Positions 26,644-36,857 of a DNA stretch of 64,000 nt are shown piece after piece. The translations under genes and the position numbers were made by a program. The notes below the pieces were generated by a model, which saw nothing but the letters and a program-made list of their open reading frames with translations, searched no databases and was not told the DNA's origin. Source of the DNA: Prochlorococcus marinus str. MIT 9302 (GTDB taxonomy: Bacteria; Cyanobacteriota; Cyanobacteriia; PCC-6307; Cyanobiaceae); contig NZ_JNAM01000005.1 in NCBI RefSeq assembly GCF_000759975.1, forward strand, positions 124,001-188,000, written 5' to 3'. The first letter of the stretch is position 1; the number at the start of each line of letters is the position of its first letter.

Positions 26644-27678
26644 ATGTCTTCTAATCTATCAAACGCTGAAATCCTAAATAATTTATTGGAGGGAAGAGAC
26701 CTTGATGAATTAACTTCTAGATCTTTAATGCAAAGATGGCTTAATGATGAAATTTCAGATGTTGAAACAGGAGCTTTTTTGAGTGCTTTGAGAGCAAAGA
26801 GTTCTACAGGTGTCGAACTAAGTTCTATGGCTGAGGAACTCTTAAATGTTTGCGAATTGCCAGTAGCAAGACCAAATTTGTATATGGTAGATACTTGTGG
26901 AACAGGGGGTGATGGAGCTAATACATTCAATATTTCAACTGCAGTTGCATTTGTAGCTGCATCTTGTGGGGTAAAAATTGCAAAACACGGAAATAAAAGT
27001 GCTAGTGGAAAAGTTGGCTCTGCTGATGTTTTGTTGAATCTTGGTTTGAATTTGAATTGTTCTTTAGAAAAGGTAATCAAAGCGGTAAGTGAAATTGGAA
27101 TAACTTTTTTGTTCGCACCTGTTTGGCATAAATCTTTAATAAAACTTGCTCCATTAAGAAAGACTCTTGGAATAAGGACAGTATTTAATCAACTTGGACC
27201 ATTGGTAAATCCTTTAAGACCCAATGCACAAGTTTTGGGTGTTGCTTCTGAGGATCTTTTAAAACCTATGGGAAGCGCGCTTTTAAAAATGGGTATGAAT
27301 AGAGCAATAGTCGTTCATGGGTCTGGTGGCCTTGATGAAGCTTCGCTTCAAGGAGAAAATAAATTAGTATTTGTTGATAATGGTGAATTAAGGTTTTCAG
27401 AAATAAATATTTCAGACTTTAACCATGAAAATATATCTAACGAAAAGCTTGTGGTTTCTGATCCTGATTCTAACGAGGAAATATTAAAGTCTGTCTTAAA
27501 TGGTTCTGGACAAAAATCTCATATTGATGTGGTTGCCTTGAATTCTGCTTTAGTGCTTTGGGCCGCAGGTATTGAGGATGATTTAAATGAAGGATTTAAT
27601 AAAGCTTTATTTTCGATAAATCAAGGAGATCCTTGGAAAAAGTTTTTACTTTTAAAAAATTATTTACAAACAATTTAA
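26644..27678 (+). CDS. trpD: Anthranilate phosphoribosyltransferase TrpD
   Basis: A 344-aa enzyme that transfers phosphoribose from PRPP to anthranilate in tryptophan synthesis. The PRPP-binding [14 protein letters not shown], the [17 protein letters not shown] and NQLGPLVNP motifs are all present. The gene stands apart from other trp genes in this window, as is common in cyanobacteria. Its 3' end is close to carA (14 nt to the ATG used here). Confidence 0.96.
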   Translation: MSSNLSNAEILNNLLEGRDLDELTSRSLMQRWLNDEISDVETGAFLSALRAKSSTGVELSSMAEELLNVCELPVARPNLYMVDTCGTGGDGANTFNISTAVAFVAASCGVKIAKHGNKSASGKVGSADVLLNLGLNLNCSLEKVIKAVSEIGITFLFAPVWHKSLIKLAPLRKTLGIRTVFNQLGPLVNPLRPNAQVLGVASEDLLKPMGSALLKMGMNRAIVVHGSGGLDEASLQGENKLVFVDNGELRFSEINISDFNHENISNEKLVVSDPDSNEEILKSVLNGSGQKSHIDVVALNSALVLWAAGIEDDLNEGFNKALFSINQGDPWKKFLLLKNYLQTI

Positions 27679-27692
27679 TTTATTTCAAATTG

Positions 27693-28832
27693 ATGATTAA
27701 TCCATATAAGAAAAATGCGAAATTGGTTTTAAGTAATGGAATTGTATTCCCAGGATTCTTTTTTGGTGCTTCTGGTACAGCCATTGGTGAAATAGTTTTT
27801 AATACGGGAATGACCGGATATCAAGAAGTTATTACTGATCCAAGCTATTATGGACAAATATTAACATTCACTTATCCAGAGATTGGAAATACTGGTATTA
27901 ATTTTGAAGATTCAGAATCTAATATTAATGTTAAAGGTATAATTGTTAGAAATTTCTCATCTAATAGCAGCAATTGGAGATCTAAAAAGAATTTTAATGA
28001 ATGGTTAGTTGAGAAAAATATCATAGGTCTTTATGGAATTGATACAAGAGCTCTTGTTAAAATTTTAAGATCTAATGGCTCAATGAATGGAGTTCTTACC
28101 TCTGAAGATAGGACTTTAGAAAGTTGCTTAAAAATAATCAATGAAACTCCAAAAATGGAGGGATTAAATTTATCAAAAGTTGTTTCAATAAAGCAACAAT
28201 ATTTATGGCAAAATCATACAGAAACAGATTTTGACGTCAGAAAAATTTATTCTGAAAAGCCAAATACATTAAAAGTAGTAGCAATTGATTTTGGTATAAA
28301 AAAATCAATTTTAAATAGATTTGTATCTCATGGTTGTGAAATTTTAGTTTTACCTGCTCAATCTTCTTTGAATGATGTTCTATCTAATAAGCCGGATGGG
28401 ATATTCTTCTCAAACGGTCCAGGAGATCCTTCTTCTGTTACTGAAGGTATAGATTTAGCTAGATCACTTATTGAATATGGAGAAATACCAATGTTCGGAA
28501 TTTGTCTTGGTCATCAAATATTTGGATTAGCCTTAGGAGGTTCTACTTATAAACTCCCTTTTGGACATCGGGGTCTAAATCATCCTTGTGGAAAGAATAG
28601 TCAAATCGAAATAACTAGCCAGAATCATGGTTTTGCTATTGACCCTAATTCTCTCTCAAAGGACATTGTCAAAATCACTCACTATAACCTTAACGATAAT
28701 ACTGTTGCAGGATTGGAAGTTAATAATAAGCCAATATTTAGTGTTCAGTATCATCCAGAAGCAGGACCTGGTCCTCATGATTCAGATTATTTATTTAAAA
28801 AATTTGTATCTCTAATGTTAGAAAGATGTTGA
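27693..28832 (+). CDS. carA: Carbamoyl-phosphate synthase small subunit CarA
   Basis: A glutamine amidotransferase that passes ammonia to CarB for arginine and pyrimidine synthesis. The class I triad is visible: nucleophilic Cys in FGICLGHQIFG, and His/Glu in QYHPEAGPGPHDS. The N-terminal CPSase domain (GFFFGASGTAIGEIVFNTGMTGYQE) is complete. I use ATG 27693; the frame extends upstream to 27633, but that would overlap trpD and add a non-conserved lysine/phenylalanine-rich stretch. Confidence 0.95.
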   Translation: MINPYKKNAKLVLSNGIVFPGFFFGASGTAIGEIVFNTGMTGYQEVITDPSYYGQILTFTYPEIGNTGINFEDSESNINVKGIIVRNFSSNSSNWRSKKNFNEWLVEKNIIGLYGIDTRALVKILRSNGSMNGVLTSEDRTLESCLKIINETPKMEGLNLSKVVSIKQQYLWQNHTETDFDVRKIYSEKPNTLKVVAIDFGIKKSILNRFVSHGCEILVLPAQSSLNDVLSNKPDGIFFSNGPGDPSSVTEGIDLARSLIEYGEIPMFGICLGHQIFGLALGGSTYKLPFGHRGLNHPCGKNSQIEITSQNHGFAIDPNSLSKDIVKITHYNLNDNTVAGLEVNNKPIFSVQYHPEAGPGPHDSDYLFKKFVSLMLERC

Positions 28833-28836
28833 CATA

Positions 28837-29259
28837 TTGTTTTCTTTTGATTTGATAATTACATTTGATACATTAATTTTTTGGAGGGATAAGATCATAG
28901 AAGATTTCCAGAAGCTAACAGTTTCTTTAAGAGGAAACCTCAATGTAAAAACAAATATTATTGTTTTTACTTTTAAAGGCCAACTTGATGCCTTCTCAGA
29001 AAAACAATTTAAGACTTTTATAACTAATAATTTAAAAAATGATCTTCCCTTTGTTATTGACCTTACAAAAATTGATTTTCTAGATTCTTCTGGCCTTGGA
29101 GCTCTTGTTCAGACTGCTAAAGAATGTAAAAAGTTGAATTTAGGTTTCTCAGTTGTTGGTAATTCGAGAGTTGCACAAACAATTAAACTTGTGCGTTTAG
29201 GCGATTTCCTTAACTTAAAAGCAAGTCTTGAAGATGCATTAACTTACTTAAAAAATTGA
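28837..29259 (+). CDS. STAS-domain anti-sigma factor antagonist
   Basis: A SpoIIAA/RsbV-like STAS protein. The conserved FVIDLTKIDFLDSSGLGALV region carries the Ser-Ser that is phosphorylated in this family. Such proteins bind and are phosphorylated by RsbW-like kinases; a candidate partner is encoded at 53244. The true start is uncertain. The TTG at 28837 adds an unusual hydrophobic N-terminus, while the only strong Shine-Dalgarno (GGAGG, 28883-28887) sits 6 nt before an in-frame ATC and 9 nt before ATA. Confidence 0.8.
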   Translation: MFSFDLIITFDTLIFWRDKIIEDFQKLTVSLRGNLNVKTNIIVFTFKGQLDAFSEKQFKTFITNNLKNDLPFVIDLTKIDFLDSSGLGALVQTAKECKKLNLGFSVVGNSRVAQTIKLVRLGDFLNLKASLEDALTYLKN

Positions 29260-29654
29260 ATTATTGGATTCAAAACTTGGTTCCACATGGATCTCCTGAA
29301 GAAATAGGTGTTATTCAACTTGCTTGGCTTGGGGATTCAGTATGGGAACTTCATCAAAGACTCAGACATGTTCATATTCCTTTGAAATCTAAAGAACTTC
29401 ATTTATCAGTCGTTAACGAAGTAAAAGCAAAATCTCAATCAAAATCTTTAAGTCAAATCGAACATTTATTGAATGCTAATGAAATGAATTTAATTAGACG
29501 TGCTAGAAATAAAACTAAGAGATATCCAAAGTCTTCAGACCCTACCATTTACTCTAGAGCAACTGGATTCGAAACCTTGATTGGTTGGCTATTTCTAAAA
29601 GATCCTCAAAGATTATCAACTCTTTTTGAGTACCTTGAAATTAAAATGAATTGA
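29256..29654 (+). CDS. mrnC: Mini-ribonuclease III (MrnC)
   Basis: A 132-aa RNase III catalytic domain without a double-stranded RNA-binding domain, the Mini-III type that matures 23S rRNA. Key stretches are IQLAWLGDSVWELHQRLR (catalytic Asp/Glu region) and TGFETLIGWLFL (second acidic cluster), with RRARNKTKRYPKS between. The TTG start at 29256 overlaps the STAS stop by 4 nt (TTGA). The next gene encodes an rRNA methyltransferase, so the two form an rRNA-processing pair, as in many bacteria. Confidence 0.88.
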   Translation: MNYWIQNLVPHGSPEEIGVIQLAWLGDSVWELHQRLRHVHIPLKSKELHLSVVNEVKAKSQSKSLSQIEHLLNANEMNLIRRARNKTKRYPKSSDPTIYSRATGFETLIGWLFLKDPQRLSTLFEYLEIKMN

Positions 29655-29658
29655 ATTA

Positions 29659-30669
29659 ATGAAAAACTCACCAAAAAATAATTATTCTGGAAAAAATAGA
29701 AAACATCCCAAAAATAATTCTAATTCTAATTTTTATTCAAAAAATATAAATTCATCGAAAAAAAACAATAGAAATCAAATAAGTTCCTTTAAAAATCAAG
29801 GGGATAACAATCAAAATGATAGTGATAAAATGAAAGTTGATTTTTCATTTCTAAAAAGAACTAAACCAATAAATAAAGCTAATACAAGATTTTCTTCTAA
29901 GTCTCAGAATAATTATCATGAGTTTGCAAATAATAAAAATTTGGATGATTGGATATGGGGTAAACATTCAGTTTTTGAGGCTCTTATTAGTGAAAGAGCT
30001 ATTAATAGGATTTGGTGTACATCAGAAATCTTTTCTTCAGAGAAATTCTATATTTTACTTAAGGACCTTAAATCAAAAGGAGTCCTTATTGAAGAAGTAT
30101 CCTGGAATAGACTTTCACAAATTACTTTTGGTGCTTCACATCAAGGCGTCGCGTTACAGTTAGCATGCTCTAAAACAGTCTCCCTAGATAAATTAATCGA
30201 TTTATCTAAAAGGAACTCTTCAAATCCCATTATTATTGCTTTAGACGGAATTACTGATCCACATAATGTTGGTGCAATTATTAGGTCAGCTGAGGCATTT
30301 GATTGCAAAGGTTTAATTATTCCTCAAAGAAGATCTGCTGGATTAACAGGAACAGTTGCCAAGGTGGCTGCTGGAGCTTTGGAACACTTGCCAGTAAGTA
30401 GAGTTGTTAATTTAAATAGGGCACTAGAGGAGCTAAAGAAAAATGGTTTTTTAGTTATTGGATTATCTGGAGATGGTCAAATATCTATTTCAAATTTTAA
30501 TGAAAAACCTCCCTTGGTAGTAATAGTTGGGGCTGAAGATAAAGGTATTTCATTGCTTACTCAGAAAAAATGCGATTATTTATTAAGAATTCCTCTTAAA
30601 GGAAAAACATCAAGTTTAAATGCCTCTGTCGCAGCGGCAATATCACTGTTTCATTTGACAATTAAATAA
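29659..30669 (+). CDS. rlmB: TrmH/SpoU family 23S rRNA 2'-O-methyltransferase (RlmB-like)
   Basis: A 336-aa SPOUT methyltransferase. The N-terminal substrate-binding part begins near WIWGKHSVFEAL, then the knot domain has DGITDPHNVGAIIRSAEAF, VVIVGAEDKGISLL and a C-terminal IPLKGKTSSLNASVAAAI. These are typical of RlmB, which methylates G2251 of 23S rRNA. The first ~90 residues are an unusual Asn/Lys/Ser-rich, probably disordered extension. It follows Mini-III by 4 nt. Confidence 0.88.
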   Translation: MKNSPKNNYSGKNRKHPKNNSNSNFYSKNINSSKKNNRNQISSFKNQGDNNQNDSDKMKVDFSFLKRTKPINKANTRFSSKSQNNYHEFANNKNLDDWIWGKHSVFEALISERAINRIWCTSEIFSSEKFYILLKDLKSKGVLIEEVSWNRLSQITFGASHQGVALQLACSKTVSLDKLIDLSKRNSSNPIIIALDGITDPHNVGAIIRSAEAFDCKGLIIPQRRSAGLTGTVAKVAAGALEHLPVSRVVNLNRALEELKKNGFLVIGLSGDGQISISNFNEKPPLVVIVGAEDKGISLLTQKKCDYLLRIPLKGKTSSLNASVAAAISLFHLTIK

Positions 30670-30817
30670 GCTCACTGTTGATATAGACTATATTTTAGGT
30701 TCTTTAAATATTGCTGTTTCAATACATTTATATAATTAATCAAAATTTATTGAATTTTTACTACAAAATTGTATAGAATTTAACAAGAATTATAAGGCCT
30801 TTAACAGGTCAAATAAA

Positions 30818-31033
30818 TTGATTAGAAATTTTGGAAACAAACTCGGATTAGCTTGGTGGGCTAAGATTGAGACTGAGCAACCCAATACCACATATTGGTA
30901 TGGTCCTTTTATTACTAAACGAAGCTTGAAAGAAAATATACCTTCTTTTATTAATGAGCTTTCCGACGAGGGTTCTATAAATATTAAACATAGTGTAGTT
31001 CGTTGCAAAAAAGAAGAACCATTAACTTTTTGA
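30818..31033 (+). CDS. DUF1816 family protein
   Basis: A 71-aa cyanobacterial conserved protein. GLAWWAKIETEQPNTTYW-YGPF followed by an S-x-x-E-N-x-x-x-F-I motif and a CKKEEP end is the DUF1816 pattern, related to CpcD-like linker domains in some proteins. The TTG at 30818 is the best start, since no ATG precedes the conserved core. Function is unknown. Confidence 0.75.
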   Translation: MIRNFGNKLGLAWWAKIETEQPNTTYWYGPFITKRSLKENIPSFINELSDEGSINIKHSVVRCKKEEPLTF

Positions 31034-31063
31034 AAATTTTAATTTTAAGAAATAAGTTGAGAA

Positions 31064-32512
31064 ATGGATTTTAATTCTTTAAGAAAGGAAATTAACAGTA
31101 AAAACGCTTCTGTTAAGGAAATAGTAAATGATATTTTTTTAAAAATTGGTTCAAAAGATCCTGAAATTAATTCCTATATTTGTACTACAAAAGAAAACGC
31201 AATCGCACAAGCTGAAAATATAGATAAATTGATTCAAAATGAAGAAATACTCCCTCCTCTTGCAGGAGTGCCAATTGCGATTAAGGATAATATTTGCACT
31301 AAGGGGGTCGAAACCACTTGTGCAAGTAAAATGCTCCAAGGTTTTATCGCACCTTATGAGTCTACAGCCTCAGGAAAATTATGGTCCTCAGGTGGTATTT
31401 GTTTAGGTAAAACAAATTTGGATGAGTTTGCAATGGGCAGCTCAACAGAAACCTCTGTCTTTGGTGTGACTTCAAACCCATGGGATATTAATAGAGTTCC
31501 AGGGGGAAGTTCAGGAGGTAGTGCCGCTTCGGTAGCCGCTGGATTATGTTCTGCAGCTATAGGCTCTGATACTGGTGGATCAATAAGACAACCAGCTTCT
31601 TTTTGTGGAGTTGTAGGTCTTAAGCCTACTTATGGAAGAGTAAGTAGATGGGGACTAATAGCATTTGCTAGCTCTCTTGATCAAATTGGTCCAATTACAA
31701 ATACTGTTTCAGATGCTGCTGAAATACTTTATTCAATATCTGGAAAAGATCCTTTTGATTCAACATGTCTTGATAAACCAGTACCAAATTATTTGAGTAA
31801 TTTAAATAATTCTATAAAGGATTTAAAAATAGGAATCATTAAAGAATGCTTTGACCATCCAGGACTTAATCCAGAAGTTAAAGATTCTGTTCTTTATGGA
31901 GTACAAAGATTCAAAAATCTAGGAGCAGAAATTATTGAAGTTGAATGTCCTAGGTTTAACGATGGAATTGCTACTTATTATGTAATTGCCCCATCTGAAG
32001 CATCAGCAAATTTAGCTAGATACGATGGAGTTAAATATGGTTACAGATCAAATAATGATACTAATCTTTTAGATATGACTTCTAAAAGTAGAGCTGAAGG
32101 ATTTGGAGATGAAGTTCAAAGAAGAATTTTGATTGGAACTTATGCTTTGTCTGCTGGTTACAGCGACGCCTACTATAAGAAAGCACAAAAAGTTAGAACA
32201 TTAATAAGAAAAGATTTTGATAATGCTTTTAAAAAAGTAGATATTTTATTAACTCCAACTTGTCCAAGCACCGCTTTTTTAAAGGGTGATTTTGTTAATG
32301 ATCCACTTTCTATGTATTTGTCTGATCTATTAACTGTTCCGGCCAATTTAGCCGGACTCCCAGCTATAAGTATTCCATGTGGTTTTGATACTAAAGGATT
32401 GCCTATAGGACTTCAACTAATAGGTAATGTACTTGATGAGGCTAGAATATTGAATGCAGCACATATTTTTGAGATTGATGCTCAGGTAATTAAGAATAGA
32501 CCTTTATCCTAA
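31064..32512 (+). CDS. gatA: Glutamyl-tRNA(Gln) amidotransferase subunit A
   Basis: A 482-aa amidase of the GatCAB complex, which releases ammonia from glutamine to convert Glu-tRNA(Gln) into Gln-tRNA(Gln). The amidase triad is visible: Lys in VPIAIKDNI, cis-Ser in GGSSGGSAA and nucleophilic Ser in [12 protein letters not shown]. The length and C-terminus are normal. GatB and GatC are not in this window. Confidence 0.96.
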   Translation: MDFNSLRKEINSKNASVKEIVNDIFLKIGSKDPEINSYICTTKENAIAQAENIDKLIQNEEILPPLAGVPIAIKDNICTKGVETTCASKMLQGFIAPYESTASGKLWSSGGICLGKTNLDEFAMGSSTETSVFGVTSNPWDINRVPGGSSGGSAASVAAGLCSAAIGSDTGGSIRQPASFCGVVGLKPTYGRVSRWGLIAFASSLDQIGPITNTVSDAAEILYSISGKDPFDSTCLDKPVPNYLSNLNNSIKDLKIGIIKECFDHPGLNPEVKDSVLYGVQRFKNLGAEIIEVECPRFNDGIATYYVIAPSEASANLARYDGVKYGYRSNNDTNLLDMTSKSRAEGFGDEVQRRILIGTYALSAGYSDAYYKKAQKVRTLIRKDFDNAFKKVDILLTPTCPSTAFLKGDFVNDPLSMYLSDLLTVPANLAGLPAISIPCGFDTKGLPIGLQLIGNVLDEARILNAAHIFEIDAQVIKNRPLS

Positions 32513-32596
32513 ATTTGTATTAATAATTAATTTGTAACTACAAAATATAGACCTTTTAAAAATTTTCTCTATCTTATATATATAAATCGATTAAGT

Positions 32597-35500
32597 ATGG
32601 GTTTCGTTCCGCTTCATAATCATAGTGACTACAGTCTTCTTGATGGAGCAAGTCAAATTTCTAAAATTGTTGATAGAGCTTGTGATCTTGGAATGGATTC
32701 TATTGCTTTGACCGATCATGGAGTAATGTATGGAGTCCTTGATTTGGTCAAAAAGTGTAAAGAGAAAGGTATAAAACCAATTATTGGTAATGAAATGTAT
32801 GTGATTAATGGTTCTATTGATGATCCTCAACCTAAGAAAGAAAAAAGATATCATTTGGTGGTTTTAGCTAAAAATCATACTGGCTATAAGAATCTCGTAA
32901 AATTAACAACAATTAGTCACTTAAATGGTATGAGAGGTCGAGGCATTTTTTCTAGACCATGTATTGATAAATTTCTTTTAAGTAAATATAGCGATGGTCT
33001 TATAGTTTCTACAGCTTGTCTAGGTGGAGAGATACCTCAGGCCATATTGAAAGGAAGATTTGATGTAGCAGAGGATATTGCTCTTTGGTATAAAAAAATA
33101 TTTGCAGATGATTTTTATCTAGAGATACAAGATCATGGCTCTATTGAGGATAGAATAGTTAACGTTGAATTAGTAAGAATTGGGAAGAAGCATCAAATAA
33201 AAATTATTGCTACCAACGATGCTCACTATATATCAAATATGGATGTTGAAGCTCATGATGCATTACTTTGTGTATTAACAGGAAAACTAATAAGCGATGA
33301 AAAAAGATTGAGATATACCGGTACAGAATATATTAAAAGTGAAAATGAAATGCTTGAACTTTTTAAAGATCATATTGATGATGAATCAATTAAAGAAGCA
33401 GTTAACAATACAGTAGAAATTTCAAAAAAAATTGAAGTATTTGATTTGTTTGGTAAATATAGAATGCCAAAATTCCCTATTGACGAAGATAAAGATTCAT
33501 TTTCTCTACTAACACAATTATCTAATGAAGGTCTTTTAAAAAGACTTAAAAAAAACGCTCTTATAGAAGTTGATGATAATTATAAAAAAAGACTATCTTC
33601 GGAATTGAAAATAATAAAAGATATGGGTTTTCCAGATTATTTTTTGGTTGTTTGGGACTATATCAAATATGCTAGAGATAACTCTATCCCCGTAGGACCA
33701 GGTAGAGGTTCTGCAGCAGGCTCACTTGTAGCTTATGCTCTTCAAATCACAAATATAGATCCTGTTGAGCATGGATTATTGTTTGAAAGATTTTTAAATC
33801 CTGCAAGAAAGTCTATGCCAGATATTGATACCGATTTTTGTATTGATAGGAGAAATGAAGTTATTGATTATGTTTCTAATAGATATGGAGAGGATAAAGT
33901 CGCGCAAATAATTACTTTCAATAAAATGACTTCTAAGGCGGTTTTAAAGGATGTTGCTAGGGTTCTTGATATTCCTTATGGAGACGCTGATAAACTAGCT
34001 AAGTTAATACCGGTTGTAAGAGGGAAACCTTATAAACTTAATGAAATGATTGATAAGAATTCTCCTAGCCAAGAGTTTAGAGATAAATATATTAATGACA
34101 ACAGGGTAAAAAAATGGATTGATTTGGCTTTGAGAATTGAAGGTACTAATAAAACATATGGAGTTCATGCTGCAGGAGTTGTTATTGCCTCAGATCCTCT
34201 CGACGAACTTGTACCTCTTCAAAGGAATAATGAAGGTCAAATAATAACCCAATATTCTATGGATGATATTGAATCACTTGGATTATTGAAAATGGATTTC
34301 TTGGGTCTTAAGAATCTTACGATGATTGAAAAGACAGTTTCACTAATTAATCAATCCACTGGAAAGACAATAAATATTGATAATTTACCTCAAAATGATG
34401 ATAAAACATTTGAGCTTATCGGGAGAGGTGATCTTGAAGGTATATTTCAACTTGAATCTTCTGGTATGAAACAGGTTGTAAAGGACTTTAAACCTAACTC
34501 TCTTGAAGATATTTCATCTATCTTAGCTCTTTATAGACCAGGTCCTCTTGATGCTGGCCTTATCCCTAAATTCATAAATCGAAAAAATGGAAAAGAAAAG
34601 GTTGATTTCCCTCATCCTTTTATAAAGTCAATTCTTACCGAAACCTATGGAATTATGGTTTACCAAGAACAAATTATGAAAATTGCTCAAGACTTAGCCG
34701 GTTATTCTCTTGGTGATGCTGATTTACTTCGCAGAGCAATGGGGAAAAAGAAAGTATCAGAGATGGTAAAGCATAGGAATATTTTTGTAGAAGGCTCTAT
34801 GAAAAAGGGTGTAAATGAAAAATTAGCAAATGATCTTTTTGATCAAATGGTTTTGTTTGCAGAATATTGTTTTAACAAAAGTCACTCAACTGCTTATGGT
34901 GCAGTAACTTATCAAACTGCATTTTTAAAAGCCCATTTTCCTGTTGCATATATGGCCGCCCTTTTAAGTGTAAATTCTGGCTCCAGCGATAAGATGCAAA
35001 GATATATTTCTAATTGTTATTCGATGGGAATAGAGGTTATTTCACCAAGTATTAATTTCTCTGGAATTGATTTTACTATTAATAATAATCAGATTTTATT
35101 TGGTCTGTCTGCAATTAAAAATTTAGGAGATTCTGCAATAAGAAATATAATTGAAAATCGTAAAAATTCTGGAAGTTTTAAGTCATTATCAGATTTGTGC
35201 GATCGTTTACCTTCTAATGTTCTTAATAAAAGAAGTATTGAATCTTTAATTCATTGTGGAGCTCTAGATGAGTTTTCAACTAACAATAATAGAGCTCAAT
35301 TATTGTCAGATCTTGAACATGTCATTGAATGGGCCTCTTCACGAAATCGTGATAGATTATCCGGGCAAGGAAATCTATTTGATTCTAAAGAAGAATTTTC
35401 AAATTTAGCATTTTCAGATTCACAATTAGCTAAGGTTGATGATTATTCACTTATTGAAAAGTTAAAGTTAGAAAAGCAGCTTTTAGGCTTTTACTTATCT

Positions 35501-36094
35501 GATCATCCGCTAAAACATTTAACTAAGCCAGCAAAACTTGTATCTCCAATTAGTATTTCGCAATTAGAAGAAACAAAAGATAGAACCAAAGTCTCTTTAG
35601 TTGGTATGATCCCTGAGTTAAAGCAAATTACTACGAGAAAAGGAGATAGGATGGCTATAGTTCAGCTTGAAGATCTTTCAGGTAGTTGCGAAGCAATAGT
35701 TTTTCCTAAAACCTATATCAGATTATCAGAATTTCTTTTGACCGATACTAGATTATTGGTGTGGGGAACGATAGATAAAAAAAGTGATAAAACTCAATTA
35801 ATAATTGATGATTGTAGAGAAATAGATAACCTTAAATTACTTATTATTAATCTTGAAAGTTCTCAAGCATCAGATGTAAGAATACAAAATACGTTAAGAG
35901 ACTGTTTAATTAAATTTAAGCCAGATAAAGGCAAATGTGGAATCAAGATTCCAGTTTTAGCTGCAGTAAGAAATAAAAATAGTATTACCTACGTTAAATT
36001 TGGGGAACAATTCTGTATTGGAGATATTCAAGGGGCATGCAAATTATTGGAAGATAAATCATTTCAAGTTAATTTGAAATCTTTAGTCTCATAG
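32597..36094 (+). CDS. dnaE: DNA polymerase III alpha subunit DnaE
   Basis: An 1165-aa replicative C-family polymerase. The N-terminal PHP domain begins VPLHNHSDYSLLDGASQ and continues with the conserved ALTDHGVMYG. The polymerase active site appears as GPGRGSAAGSLVAY and MPDIDTDFCIDRRNEV, with catalytic Asp residues. A later HhH/OB region includes VSLVGMIPELKQITTRKGDRMA. No intein is visible, in contrast to the split or intein-carrying dnaE genes of some cyanobacteria; the frame is continuous. Confidence 0.97.
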   Translation: MGFVPLHNHSDYSLLDGASQISKIVDRACDLGMDSIALTDHGVMYGVLDLVKKCKEKGIKPIIGNEMYVINGSIDDPQPKKEKRYHLVVLAKNHTGYKNLVKLTTISHLNGMRGRGIFSRPCIDKFLLSKYSDGLIVSTACLGGEIPQAILKGRFDVAEDIALWYKKIFADDFYLEIQDHGSIEDRIVNVELVRIGKKHQIKIIATNDAHYISNMDVEAHDALLCVLTGKLISDEKRLRYTGTEYIKSENEMLELFKDHIDDESIKEAVNNTVEISKKIEVFDLFGKYRMPKFPIDEDKDSFSLLTQLSNEGLLKRLKKNALIEVDDNYKKRLSSELKIIKDMGFPDYFLVVWDYIKYARDNSIPVGPGRGSAAGSLVAYALQITNIDPVEHGLLFERFLNPARKSMPDIDTDFCIDRRNEVIDYVSNRYGEDKVAQIITFNKMTSKAVLKDVARVLDIPYGDADKLAKLIPVVRGKPYKLNEMIDKNSPSQEFRDKYINDNRVKKWIDLALRIEGTNKTYGVHAAGVVIASDPLDELVPLQRNNEGQIITQYSMDDIESLGLLKMDFLGLKNLTMIEKTVSLINQSTGKTINIDNLPQNDDKTFELIGRGDLEGIFQLESSGMKQVVKDFKPNSLEDISSILALYRPGPLDAGLIPKFINRKNGKEKVDFPHPFIKSILTETYGIMVYQEQIMKIAQDLAGYSLGDADLLRRAMGKKKVSEMVKHRNIFVEGSMKKGVNEKLANDLFDQMVLFAEYCFNKSHSTAYGAVTYQTAFLKAHFPVAYMAALLSVNSGSSDKMQRYISNCYSMGIEVISPSINFSGIDFTINNNQILFGLSAIKNLGDSAIRNIIENRKNSGSFKSLSDLCDRLPSNVLNKRSIESLIHCGALDEFSTNNNRAQLLSDLEHVIEWASSRNRDRLSGQGNLFDSKEEFSNLAFSDSQLAKVDDYSLIEKLKLEKQLLGFYLSDHPLKHLTKPAKLVSPISISQLEETKDRTKVSLVGMIPELKQITTRKGDRMAIVQLEDLSGSCEAIVFPKTYIRLSEFLLTDTRLLVWGTIDKKSDKTQLIIDDCREIDNLKLLIINLESSQASDVRIQNTLRDCLIKFKPDKGKCGIKIPVLAAVRNKNSITYVKFGEQFCIGDIQGACKLLEDKSFQVNLKSLVS

Positions 36095-36095
36095 A

Positions 36096-36545
36096 TTAAC
36101 TATTCTCTTCAAAATTTTGAGTTGCAGGCTTGAATGCAGCCTTTGCTCGTTGTATATTCATTGGAATATTTTCAATTCCGAAAAAAGATCCAGGCTCCTT
36201 ATCCCAACTAGCGGATAATATTCCAAAACTTAATCCTGCAAGACCTAATAAGAAAAACAATGCTGAAATTGCAATTGTTGAAGAAGGAGGTATTTCAGCA
36301 ATATTTCTTGTAACGATAATATAGCTCACAACAAAAACAGACATTCCCATTATTGTTGGTATTCCCGCGGTAAAAAATATTCTTCTCGCCATTCTATCAG
36401 CTACATATTTAGGGATCCCACTTGATGATTGCTTTGGTAGAGGTAATGTATTAGATTCTATTTCAAGATTGGCGAAAGCAGTCTTCTCAGATATACTTTT
36501 TTTCTTTCTATTAATTATCTTTTTTTTTGATTGTTTTTTTTTCAT
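36096..36545 (-). CDS. PAM68-like (DUF3464) membrane protein
   Basis: A 149-aa protein with a highly basic N-terminus (MKKKQSKKKIINRKKKS), the conserved GIPKYVADRMARRI segment and two transmembrane helices (about residues 65-118), then GILSASWDKEPGSFFGIEN. This is the DUF3464/PAM68 pattern; the plant member helps photosystem II assembly. It ends one base after the convergent dnaE stop and is 9 nt downstream of rpsO, so it is probably cotranscribed with the ribosomal gene. Confidence 0.85.
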   Translation of the reverse strand: MKKKQSKKKIINRKKKSISEKTAFANLEIESNTLPLPKQSSSGIPKYVADRMARRIFFTAGIPTIMGMSVFVVSYIIVTRNIAEIPPSSTIAISALFFLLGLAGLSFGILSASWDKEPGSFFGIENIPMNIQRAKAAFKPATQNFEENS

Positions 36546-36554
36546 TAATGGAAA

Positions 36555-36824
36555 TCATCCTCTGATTCCAATTTTCTTTACTAGATCTTGATATTTTTGA
36601 ACGTTTTTATTTTTTATATATGATAGTAATCTTTTTCTTTTGCCAATCATTTTTAATAAACCTTGCCTTGAGGCAAAATCATGAATGTTACCTTGTAGAT
36701 GGTCACTTAATTTAGAAATTCTTTTAGAAAGCATTGCAACCTGAACTTCCACTGAGCCGGTATCTGTAGCATGTACTTGATGATTTTCAATAAGCTTCTG
36801 TTTTTCAGCTGTATCTAATGACAT
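36555..36824 (-). CDS. rpsO: 30S ribosomal protein S15
   Basis: An 89-aa S15 protein that binds 16S rRNA in the platform of the small subunit. The sequence [23 protein letters not shown], the [20 protein letters not shown] block and the normal length leave little doubt. It sits in a minus-strand series with ruvA upstream (33 nt) and the PAM68-like gene downstream. Confidence 0.97.
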   Translation of the reverse strand: MSLDTAEKQKLIENHQVHATDTGSVEVQVAMLSKRISKLSDHLQGNIHDFASRQGLLKMIGKRKRLLSYIKNKNVQKYQDLVKKIGIRG

Positions 36825-36857
36825 AAAATTTATATTTCTTAAATCTATATTACTATG

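Noticed and set aside
26634-27080. 148-aa minus-strand frame opposite trpD
   Set aside because: Antisense to the conserved PRPP-binding region; shadow of the real gene.
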